Source: Alphaproteobacteria bacterium (GTDB lineage Bacteria > Pseudomonadota > Alphaproteobacteria > GCA-2731375). From it: a stretch of 9,910 nt of DNA. Position numbers and translations under genes: made by a program. The notes under the pieces are model-generated. The model had not been told where the DNA came from. It saw nothing but the letters and a program-made list of their open reading frames with translations, and did not search any database. The stretch spans positions 1 to 9,910 of the forward strand of contig JANQKO010000020.1 in the NCBI GenBank assembly GCA_028281075.1, written 5' to 3'. Positions 1 to 5,892 of this stretch are shown one piece after another (position 1 is the stretch's first letter; every line of letters starts with the position of its first letter).

Positions 1-30
1 TCGCAACCTGTTGAAAAACAACAAACGTGG

Positions 31-50
31 ATCCTGGCCTTCGCCAGGAT
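31..50 (-). terminator. Palindromic repeat / possible terminator of the leftward operon
   Basis: A perfect 8-bp inverted repeat (ATCCTGGC at 31-38, GCCAGGAT at 43-50) encloses a 4-nt loop. Read on the minus strand the stem is followed, after about five bases, by a T-rich run (complement of roughly 9-25) containing five consecutive T. A short GC-rich stem plus a T-rich tail fits a Rho-independent terminator for the transcript ending with the amidohydrolase, although it lies about 150 nt beyond that stop codon. The core also resembles a short palindromic repeat I recall between genes in many alphaproteobacteria, so it may simply be a dispersed repeat; the two readings are compatible. Confidence 0.45.
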
Positions 51-129
51 GACAACCTGGGTGGCTGCGGTGCGATTCTTTCACAGGCTCTCAGCATGAG
101 GTCTTGCATTGATATCAAACACAAACCTC

Positions 130-166
130 ACCCTGAGGTGCGGAGCGAAGCGAAGCCTCGAAGGGT
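130..166. repeat. Intergenic palindromic repeat, imperfect hairpin
   Basis: ACCCT (130-134) pairs with AGGGT (162-166) and GAGG (135-138) pairs with CCTC (156-159), with a 2-nt bulge at 160-161 and a 17-nt internal segment carrying GCGAAGCGAAG. The pattern (CCTGAGG, a variable GC-rich centre, then CCTCGAAGG) resembles a short repeat family that I recall being scattered between genes in alphaproteobacterial genomes; this is from memory and no search was run. It lies 34 nt past the amidohydrolase stop codon and could also protect that transcript's 3' end. Confidence 0.5.
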
Positions 167-199
167 CGGCTATCAGGCTCCGGTCGACGTAGTCTGTAA

Positions 200-1693
200 T
201 CAATGCGGCGGGGCGCCGAAGCGGTGGAGGTGGTAGGGCTGTTTGGCGAGGCCCGGGCAGAACGAGCCGACGATGCTTTCGAGGCGGTCGTAGAGCGCCT
301 TGTTGGGGGCGTTGACGGCGGCCAGGCGTTCGTGCGCGCGCTCGGCGTCGGCGGCGATCCTGGTGAGATCAATGCCGGCGATGCGCCGGTTCTCGACCAC
401 CATGCGGCCGCCGATCATGACGCTGTGCACCGATGAGCCGTCCTCGGTATGGACGAGCTGGTTCACGGGATCGTTCACCGGAATCCAGTTGATCGCCGTC
501 AGGTCCAGGAACACGATGTCGGCCTTGTAGCCCGGCGCGATGCGGCCGATCCTGTCGAAGCCGAGCGCCCGGGCGCTGCCTTCGGTCGCCGCGGTGACGA
601 TCTCCTCGGGCTTGAGCCAGCGCTGCCAGTCCGGCCCGCGCACGTGGCTGACGTAGGACGCGACGCGCATCGACTCGTACATGTTCTGATGGTCGCAGCA
701 ATTGGCGCCGTCGGTGCCGATGCCGAGATTGACGCCGAGCTCGAGCATGCGCCGGGCATCGGCGATGCCGTTGCCGAGCAGCGCGTTGCTGCCGGGATTG
801 TGCGACACCGAGCCGCCGCGGTCGCCGAGCCGCTTCATGTCGTCGTCGTCGAGCCAGACACCGTGCGCCACCACGAAGTCGGGCCCCAGCAGGCCGAGCT
901 CGTCGATATGCGCGGTCAGGGTCTTGCCGTAGACCTTCATGCCGCTCACCGCCTGCACCTTCGATTCCGAGACATGGCTGTGCAGCCCCAGCCCGTGCTC
1001 GCGAGCGAGATCGCGGCAGCCGATCATGAAGTCGTCGGAACAGTGCAGCGGGATGGTCGGCGCCACGCCCGGCCGGAGCTGGTCGCGGTCATGCGGCCAG
1101 GTAGCGACGATCTCGCGCATGGCCGCGAGCGTCATTTCGTGCGCCGGCAGCCTGAGGCGTTCGACATCGGCCTGCAACGCGTCCGGCAGCGCGTCCATCA
1201 GCCCCGGTATGGCCTCGAAAAAGCTGCTGTCGGCGACCATCGGCGCGACCACGGCGCGCATGCCGACATCGGCATAGGCCTTGGTGACGGCGCCGACGCC
1301 GTCGGCCGTCGGGATCGGCAGCTCGATCATCAGGTCGTAGCAGGCGGTGCAGCCCTTGAGCAGCATCTCGCAGGCGCCGATCAGGGTCGAGAGGTACTTC
1401 TCCTCGGTCTCGCGCCCGCCGCTGATCCAGGGCCCGGCCGTCAGCAGCAGCTCCAGCGTCCAGCGCTCGCCGGTGCCCTTGGCCAGATTCCCGTGGCTGT
1501 GGGTGTGGCCGTTGATCAGGCCGGGATGCATCAGGCGGTTGGCCGCGTCGATGGTCTCGGCCGCGTCGGGCGCGGCCATGCCGGGTGCGCCGATCTCCAG
1601 GATGGTGTCGCCGTCGATCAGGATGTCGCGGTGCGGCGCGGCATGCGCCGCCACGTCGAGCAGCCGGCCGCCACGGATGATTTTCATAGCCAT
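200..1693 (-). CDS. Amidohydrolase, deaminase/chlorohydrolase group (AtzA/TrzN/MTA-SAH deaminase-like)
   Basis: A 497-residue metal-dependent hydrolase of the amidohydrolase superfamily. Visible metal and catalytic residues follow the cytosine-deaminase/AtzA pattern: HTH at H63 and H65, H240 with catalytic E243 three residues later (HVSE), H277 in VVAHGVW, and D328 in GIGTDG. The C-terminal part returns to the small beta domain (GYKADIVFLDL, about 388-397; GGRMVVENR, 428-436). There is no signal peptide, so it should act in the cytoplasm. Members of this group remove an amino, chloro or similar leaving group from purines, pyrimidines, triazines and thio-nucleosides; the exact substrate cannot be read here. 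The start is the first ATG, with AAGGAGA seven bases upstream; an in-frame ATG two codons later is placed less well. It begins 22 nt after the permease stop, making it the last gene of the ABC operon and the likely consumer of the imported compound. An unusual pair of cysteines (C332, C333) follows the metal aspartate. Confidence 0.88.
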   Translation of the reverse strand: MAMKIIRGGRLLDVAAHAAPHRDILIDGDTILEIGAPGMAAPDAAETIDAANRLMHPGLINGHTHSHGNLAKGTGERWTLELLLTAGPWISGGRETEEKYLSTLIGACEMLLKGCTACYDLMIELPIPTADGVGAVTKAYADVGMRAVVAPMVADSSFFEAIPGLMDALPDALQADVERLRLPAHEMTLAAMREIVATWPHDRDQLRPGVAPTIPLHCSDDFMIGCRDLAREHGLGLHSHVSESKVQAVSGMKVYGKTLTAHIDELGLLGPDFVVAHGVWLDDDDMKRLGDRGGSVSHNPGSNALLGNGIADARRMLELGVNLGIGTDGANCCDHQNMYESMRVASYVSHVRGPDWQRWLKPEEIVTAATEGSARALGFDRIGRIAPGYKADIVFLDLTAINWIPVNDPVNQLVHTEDGSSVHSVMIGGRMVVENRRIAGIDLTRIAADAERAHERLAAVNAPNKALYDRLESIVGSFCPGLAKQPYHLHRFGAPPH

Positions 1694-1715
1694 GATCTCG
1701 TCTCCTTCACCCGGC

Positions 1716-2591
1716 TCAGGCGATGGTGTTCTGGCCGCTCTCGGCCGACCAGGGAAACAGCACGCGCTCGATGACCACCACGGCCTGGAACAGCACGATG
1801 CCCATGACCGACAGGATGATCAGCGCGCCGAAGGCGACCGGCACCTGGAAGAAGGCCGTCGCCGAAACGATGAGATATCCCAGCCCCTGATCGGCGTTGA
1901 CGAACTCGCCGACCACGGCGCCGACGACCGACAGCGCCACCGCCACCTTCAGGCCGCTGAAGATGAACGGGATCGCGTAGGGCAGCCGGATGCGGTGCAG
2001 CTCCTGCCAGACCGAGGCCTTGTAGGAGCGGCCGAGCTCGATCAGCTCGGACGGCACCGCCATCAGGCCAGTGGCAATGGCGATCACCAGCGGAAAGAAC
2101 GCCACCAGGAAGGTGACGACGATGCGCGGCAGCTCGTTCGCGCCCAGCAGCACCACCAGGATCGGCGCCAGCGCCACCTTGGGGATCGACTGCGTCAGCA
2201 CCAGGATCGGATAGATCGCGTTCGCCACCGCGCGCGACGAGGTCAGCGCCACGGCGAGCGGCAGGCTGATGACGATGGAGACGACGAAGCCGACCAGCAC
2301 GGTATAGAGCGTGGCCAGTGTATGGCCCCAGATCGTGCCGGCGATGGCGACCGAGTCGGTCCAGATGACGCTCGGCGCCGGCAGCAGGTAGACCGGGATG
2401 TCGAACAGGTGGACGCTCGCCTCCCAGACCAGGCCCAGGCCGACGATCACCGCCGTCGGCAGCAGGACCTCCTGGCCAAGGCGCGACAGCCGGCGCGCCG
2501 GCGCCGCCGCTTCAGGCGGCACCGGCGAGGCGCCGTCCGGATCGTCCGAAAATGAGGCTTCGGATGCGCTGGGCGCAGTCTTGGAACTCAT
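1716..2591 (-). CDS. ABC transporter permease, NitT/TauT (SsuC/TauC) type
   Basis: A 291-residue inner-membrane subunit forming the channel of an ABC importer. The first 40 or so residues are polar and rich in Ser, Pro, Ala and Asp, probably a disordered cytoplasmic tail. Hydrophobic segments lie near 43-60, 90-118, 126-150, 155-178, 208-232 and 252-279. The cytoplasmic EAA loop that docks on the ATPase is clear at about 182-217 (ELIELGRSY, then RIRLPYAIP, then SGLK). Length is slightly above the family norm because of the tail. The ATG was chosen because GGAAGG sits five bases upstream and the next plausible start, GTG at codon 48, would cut into the first membrane helix. This start gives an 80-nt overlap with the ATPase gene in another frame. 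The order of binding protein, ATPase, permease and amidohydrolase on one strand supports a single operon. Confidence 0.92.
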   Translation of the reverse strand: MSSKTAPSASEASFSDDPDGASPVPPEAAAPARRLSRLGQEVLLPTAVIVGLGLVWEASVHLFDIPVYLLPAPSVIWTDSVAIAGTIWGHTLATLYTVLVGFVVSIVISLPLAVALTSSRAVANAIYPILVLTQSIPKVALAPILVVLLGANELPRIVVTFLVAFFPLVIAIATGLMAVPSELIELGRSYKASVWQELHRIRLPYAIPFIFSGLKVAVALSVVGAVVGEFVNADQGLGYLIVSATAFFQVPVAFGALIILSVMGIVLFQAVVVIERVLFPWSAESGQNTIA

Positions 2592-3291
2592 GCAGGCCTT
2601 CCATGTCGAAGCTGCGAGGCCGCGGCAGCGGCACGTCGATGATCTCGTCGATGCGGCCGGGCCGCGGCGACATCACCACCACGCGGTCGGACAGCAGCAC
2701 GGCCTCGGTGATGGCGTGGGTGACGAACAGGATGGTCTTCGGCTGCTCGGTCCAGATCCGCAGCAGCTCGAGGCTCATCTCCTCGCGCGTCAGCGCGTCG
2801 AGCGCGCCGAACGGCTCGTCCATCAGCAGGATCGCCGGATCGTGGATCAGCGCCCGGCAGATCGCGGCGCGCTGCTGCATGCCGCCGGAGAGCTCGCGCG
2901 GCTCGCGGTCCTCGAAACCGCCGAGGCCGACCAGCCGCAGCAGGTCGTGCGCCCGGTCGCGGCTGTCGGGCCGCATGGCGTGCATGATCTTCAGCGGGAA
3001 CAGCACGTTCTCGACGATGCTGGCCCAGGGCAGCAGGGTGGCGTTCTGGAATACGATGCCGACCTCGCGTCGCGGTTCGCGGACCGCCGTGCCGTCGATG
3101 GCGATGCGGCCGGCATCGGCCGGCACCAGCCCCGCCACCAGCCGCAGCAGCGTGGACTTGCCGCAGCCCGACGGCCCGACCAGCGAGATGAACTGGTTGT
3201 CGGGGATCTCCAGGTCGATACCACTCAACGCGGTGACGGTACTGCCGTCGCGCGTGGTGAAGGTCTTCGAAACGTCGCCGATCTCGATCAA
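2512..3291 (-). CDS. ABC transporter ATP-binding protein, NitT/TauT (SsuB/TauB) type
   Basis: A 259-residue cytoplasmic ATPase that powers the importer. All hallmarks are present in order: Walker A GPSGCGKST (39-47), Q-loop Q82, signature LSGGMQQ (134-140), Walker B ILLMDEP ending in catalytic E159, D-loop ALD, and H-loop H192. Length is normal for this family. The start is TTG at 3291 with GCGAGG seven bases upstream. No in-frame ATG, GTG or TTG exists between it and the upstream in-frame stop, and the translated N-terminus MIEIGDVSKTF is the standard beginning of the family. A weak start codon together with a hairpin just upstream suggests lower output than the binding protein. The 3' end overlaps the permease gene by 80 nt, which points to translational coupling. 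Confidence 0.93.
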   Translation of the reverse strand: MIEIGDVSKTFTTRDGSTVTALSGIDLEIPDNQFISLVGPSGCGKSTLLRLVAGLVPADAGRIAIDGTAVREPRREVGIVFQNATLLPWASIVENVLFPLKIMHAMRPDSRDRAHDLLRLVGLGGFEDREPRELSGGMQQRAAICRALIHDPAILLMDEPFGALDALTREEMSLELLRIWTEQPKTILFVTHAITEAVLLSDRVVVMSPRPGRIDEIIDVPLPRPRSFDMEGLHEFQDCAQRIRSLIFGRSGRRLAGAA

Positions 3292-3332
3292 AACCGGGCC
3301 TCGCTGCGGATACGACGGAACAGGCGGGCGGA

Positions 3333-3370
3333 CGCGGCTTCCGGCGTCAGGAAGACGGCCGGAAGCCGCG
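3333..3370 (-). other. Strong hairpin between binding-protein and ATPase genes
   Basis: A perfect 13-bp stem (3333-3345 with 3358-3370) closes a 12-nt loop; three further pairs (GTC 3346-3348 with GAC 3354-3356) can form inside with one bulged base. It begins 25 nt after the binding-protein stop on the minus strand. No T-run follows, so it is unlikely to be a complete Rho-independent terminator. Its position matches the hairpins known in other ABC operons, such as malE-malF, that protect the 3' end of the binding-protein mRNA and lower expression of the genes after it. That role is inferred. Confidence 0.7.
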
Positions 3371-3395
3371 CCACGGACCCGCGGTCAGGTCGGGC

Positions 3396-4400
3396 TCATC
3401 GCGGCACTTGGCTGACGTCGACCGCCTGTTTCGGGTCCCAGCTCTTGTCGAGCTCCTGCGCCGCGGCCACCGCTTCCCAGGTGAAGCCGAGCCGCTCGTC
3501 ATCGTAGAGACCGAGCCCGGTCTTGCCCGAGTGGTCGTTGAAAATGAAGTCGAGCGTCGCGGTGATGCTGCCGACACAGTCGTCGAGCGCCACTTCCGGC
3601 ACCCGCTCGACATGCAGCTTGCAAGCCTCTTCCGGGTTCGCCTTCGCCCACTTGAAGGCGTTCTGCGTCGCGGTCAGGAACCGCTTCACCAGATCCGGCT
3701 TCTCGCTCAGCATCTTTTCGGTGGTGACGATCGAGGCCGCGTAGATGGCGAAACCGACCTTCTCGAACGGCAGCACGACGATCTCCTCGCCGGCCGCCTT
3801 CGCCGCCTTGTTCTGATAGTAGTGGTGCATGGAGTAGAACGGCGCCGCGTCGATGCGCTTGGAGATCAGCAGTGGCGCCATCGCCGCCCCGTCGGTCATC
3901 GACCAGACGATCTTGTCGGGGTCGGTGCCGGCGCGCTCGGCGACCTTCGGGAAATAGACCTTGTGGCTGTTGCCGGGCGTGATGCCGATCTTCTTGCCTT
4001 CCAGGCCCTTGAAGTCGGTGATGCCGGAGCTTTTCAGCACGAACAGCGAATGCGGCGAATGGGTGTAGAGGAACATGGCCGTCTTCACCGGCACGCCGGT
4101 GCGCGCCTTCGCCGTCAAGAGCGCGCCGATGTCGGCGACGCCGAAGTCGGCCGCGCCCGTCGCGATCTTGGTCACGGTATCGCCGGAGCCGTAGCCGCGG
4201 GTGATGTTGATGTCGATGCCTTGCTCTTTCCAGAAGCCCTTGGTCCAGCCGCCGTAATACATGGCGTGCTCGCCGGACGGGATCCAGTCGGTCTGGAAAT
4301 GCACCTTGTCGGCCGCCGCCGCGGCCCCGGGGCCGGCCAGCAGGGCCAGGGCGGCCAGGGCGGTGAAGGTGAGCGGTCGGTTGGTTGTCGAGCGTCCCAT
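3396..4400 (-). CDS. ABC transporter periplasmic substrate-binding protein, NMT1/THI5-like
   Basis: A 334-residue periplasmic binding protein. Residues 1-30 form a Sec signal peptide: arginines at the N-terminus (MGRSTTNRP), a hydrophobic core LTFTALAALALLAGPG, and an alanine run with likely cleavage before D31. The mature part has the NMT1/THI5 layout: DWIPSGEHAMYYGG (38-51) near the position that contacts ligand in pyrimidine-precursor binders, then GYGSGDTV and GAADFGVAD (82-90), typical of NitT/TauT/SsuA-class proteins. It delivers its ligand to the adjacent permease and ATPase. The start at 4400 has AAGGAGG seven bases upstream and places the signal peptide correctly. The frame is open a further 198 nt upstream, but that extension would bury the signal peptide behind a low-quality sequence. 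Ligands in this class include hydroxymethylpyrimidine, taurine, sulfonates and nitrate; the amidohydrolase in the operon makes a nitrogen heterocycle the best guess. Confidence 0.9.
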   Translation of the reverse strand: MGRSTTNRPLTFTALAALALLAGPGAAAAADKVHFQTDWIPSGEHAMYYGGWTKGFWKEQGIDINITRGYGSGDTVTKIATGAADFGVADIGALLTAKARTGVPVKTAMFLYTHSPHSLFVLKSSGITDFKGLEGKKIGITPGNSHKVYFPKVAERAGTDPDKIVWSMTDGAAMAPLLISKRIDAAPFYSMHHYYQNKAAKAAGEEIVVLPFEKVGFAIYAASIVTTEKMLSEKPDLVKRFLTATQNAFKWAKANPEEACKLHVERVPEVALDDCVGSITATLDFIFNDHSGKTGLGLYDDERLGFTWEAVAAAQELDKSWDPKQAVDVSQVPR

Positions 4401-4640
4401 GGATAAACCTCCTTGTTTTGCGGACGGGACTCCGCCTCCCGTCCGGGGATTATGATTGCGTTGGTTCGCCTGATTAGTGTCGCTCCCGCGCGAAAGTATG
4501 CCACCGCCGGGATACCGGGGACAGGGAATTCGGGCCGGGCCGGCAGACGACCGCCCATATTGCCCGTTTGGGGACCCGGTGACCGGCGGCCCCAACACCG
4601 GGAGTTGCAGCCGGCCGGCCCCCGCCGGCGCGGCGGCCCG
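4401..4640. other. Spacer between the crotonase cassette and the ABC operon
   Basis: This 240-nt gap holds the end of the acyl-CoA cassette transcript and the probable promoter and leader of the ABC operon. Near the crotonase stop are two GC-rich hairpins: GCCGGC 4614-4619 with 4624-4629, and CCCGGTG 4575-4581 with CACCGGG 4596-4602. Neither has a T-run, so termination there is only possible. Closer to the binding-protein gene, CATAAT (complement of 4449-4454) could be a -10 box for the ABC operon, but I see no good -35 at the right distance. No gene is visible. Confidence 0.45.
4408..4445 (-). promoter_or_regulatory. Leader hairpin and ribosome-binding site of the binding-protein gene
   Basis: On the minus strand a perfect 8-bp stem (CGGACGGG 4421-4428 with CCCGTCCG 4438-4445, 9-nt loop) ends six bases before a near-ideal Shine-Dalgarno AAGGAGG (complement of 4408-4414), which is itself seven bases from the ATG at 4400. 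The SD lies in a single-stranded A-rich stretch, so the hairpin should not block it and may shield the 5' end of the mRNA. This SD is the reason for choosing 4400 over longer in-frame starts. Confidence 0.6.
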
Positions 4641-5420
4641 TCAGCGGCCGACGAAGGTCGCCTTCTCCTTGGCCAGGAACGCCTTGTAGCCGATCCGGAA
4701 GTCTTCGGTGTCGAAGCAGTCGTAGCCTTCCTCGCGCTCGGCCTGGGTGAGCGGCGTGGGATCGAGCTTGCGGTAGATGAACTTCTTGTGCCAGCGGGCC
4801 GAGAGCGGCGCGCCCTCGGCGATCTTCGCCGCCATGTCATAGGCGGTGGCGGCCACCTGGTCGTCCGGCGCGACCCGGGTGACCAGGCCGAGACGCAGGG
4901 CGTCGGCCGCGCCGATCAGTTCGCCCAGCACCAGGATCTCCAGCGCCGCGTTGACGCCGAACTTGCGCACGATCATGTCCAGCTCGTCGGGCGACTCGAC
5001 CAAGCCCAGCCGTTTCACCGGCACGCCGAAGCGGCTCGATTCGCCGCAGACCCGGAAGTCGCAGAGCGCCGCGACGCCGAAGCCACCGCCGACGCACATG
5101 CCCTCGATCAGCGCGATGGTCGGATGCCGGCAGTCGCGCACCGCGTCCATGGCGGGATGCGTGATCTCGGCGAAGGCCTTGGCCTTTTCCTTGCTGCTGC
5201 GGGTTTGCTCGAACTCGGAGATATCGGCGCCGGCGCTGAACGCCTTGCCGCCGGCGCCGCGAATGACGACGCAGCGCAGATCCGGATCGGCGTCGCATTC
5301 GTCCATGATCCGCTTCAGGCCCTGATTCATGGCCAGGTTCATGGCATTGCGCCGCTCCGGCTGGTTCAGCACCACCGTGGCGATGGCGCCGTCGCGCTCA
5401 ACATAGACCTGCTCGGTCAT
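4641..5420 (-). CDS. Crotonase-fold protein (enoyl-CoA hydratase/isomerase family), catalytic glutamates absent
   Basis: A 259-residue cytoplasmic acyl-CoA enzyme of normal family length. The CoA-binding and oxyanion-hole segments are recognisable: FSAGAD (61-66) and GMCVGGGFGVAALCD (107-121), then FGVPVKRLGL (131-140). In classical hydratases the motif GGGCE supplies one catalytic glutamate and the xPE before the LG supplies the other. Here those positions are G115 and V135, so ordinary enoyl-CoA hydration by the two-glutamate mechanism is unlikely. Acidic residues E142, D145 and E146 in VESPDEL lie nearby and may serve a different reaction, such as isomerisation, thioester cleavage or decarboxylation; the activity is unassigned. 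The start has AGGAGGGAG eight bases upstream. It is 48 nt after the thioesterase gene and is the last gene of the three-gene cassette. Confidence 0.9.
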   Translation of the reverse strand: MTEQVYVERDGAIATVVLNQPERRNAMNLAMNQGLKRIMDECDADPDLRCVVIRGAGGKAFSAGADISEFEQTRSSKEKAKAFAEITHPAMDAVRDCRHPTIALIEGMCVGGGFGVAALCDFRVCGESSRFGVPVKRLGLVESPDELDMIVRKFGVNAALEILVLGELIGAADALRLGLVTRVAPDDQVAATAYDMAAKIAEGAPLSARWHKKFIYRKLDPTPLTQAEREEGYDCFDTEDFRIGYKAFLAKEKATFVGR

Positions 5421-5468
5421 CGGACCCGCTCCCTCCTACTCGAGTAAATTTCGTGATGATGTCTGGTG

Positions 5469-5876
5469 CTAATGCCTGGCGAGCTTGTCGCGCTTGCCGG
5501 CCAGGCGGTCCTTCAGGCGCGCGACGTCGACGACGAAGCGGACGTGCCGCCCGCGTCCGACCAGCTCGACGGCGTCCTGCACGAAGATGTCGAAGGTCAC
5601 CTTGCGGTCCTCGACCCCGGCGACGCGGGCCTCGATGTCGACCCAGGCGCCCAGCGGCGTCGCGCCGAGGTGATCGAGCTCGATCCGCATGCCGACCGAA
5701 TCCTCGCCTTCGTCCGCGTGCGCCAGCAGCATGTCGCGGCAGGTGATCTCGACGTCGGCGACCATGCCGGGCGTCGCATAGACGCGCCCGTCCGCGCCCA
5801 TGAAGCCGATGGTCCGGGCTTCGTCGATCTCGAACCGCCGCGTCGTCGTCAGCCCGGGCTGCAGACTGTCCTTCAT
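5469..5876 (-). CDS. FlK-type hotdog-fold acyl-CoA thioesterase
   Basis: A 135-residue single-domain protein resembling fluoroacetyl-CoA thioesterase FlK, including the opening MKDSLQPG. Every FlK catalytic residue I remember (T42, E50, G69, H76, R120) has a counterpart at identical spacing: T35, E43, G62, H69 and R113. This points to hydrolysis of a small acyl-CoA to the free acid and CoA in the cytoplasm. The FlK gate phenylalanines (F33, F36) correspond to M26 and D29, so fluoroacetyl-CoA specificity is not expected. The start at 5876 was chosen because the conserved N-terminus begins there; the open frame extends upstream only by running through the preceding gene. The ribosome-binding site is weak (GGGGCC), and the gene starts 16 nt after the upstream crotonase stop, so translational coupling is likely. 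Flanking crotonases on both sides suggest it releases a product or clears a dead-end CoA ester of that pathway. Confidence 0.85.
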   Translation of the reverse strand: MKDSLQPGLTTTRRFEIDEARTIGFMGADGRVYATPGMVADVEITCRDMLLAHADEGEDSVGMRIELDHLGATPLGAWVDIEARVAGVEDRKVTFDIFVQDAVELVGRGRHVRFVVDVARLKDRLAGKRDKLARH

Positions 5877-5892
5877 CGCATGGCCCCGCGGC

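Larger units (their letters stand above)
1..199. other. Non-coding 3' flank with two palindromes
   Basis: No convincing gene lies here. The stretch is less GC-rich than the coding DNA to its right, contains the two palindromes listed separately, and begins inside a sequence continuing off the window. A short plus-strand open frame (27-236) runs straight through both palindromes and into the end of the amidohydrolase gene, so it is not credible as a gene. Confidence 0.6.

Noticed and set aside
449..2555. Two long plus-strand open frames (449-1774 and 1347-2555) opposite the amidohydrolase and permease genes
   Set aside because: They overlap well-supported genes on the other strand, contain no recognisable motif, and show the Arg/His/Asp/Gln-rich composition of GC-rich antisense frames.
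4490..4503. Possible sigma54 promoter on the minus strand (TGGCATACTTTCGC)
   Set aside because: The spacing between the GG and GC elements is one base short of the required ten, so it does not meet the sigma54 pattern.
4401..4598. A 66-codon upstream extension of the ABC binding protein
   Set aside because: The extension would place a signal peptide in the middle of the protein and ignore the AAGGAGG site; it also covers the leader hairpin.
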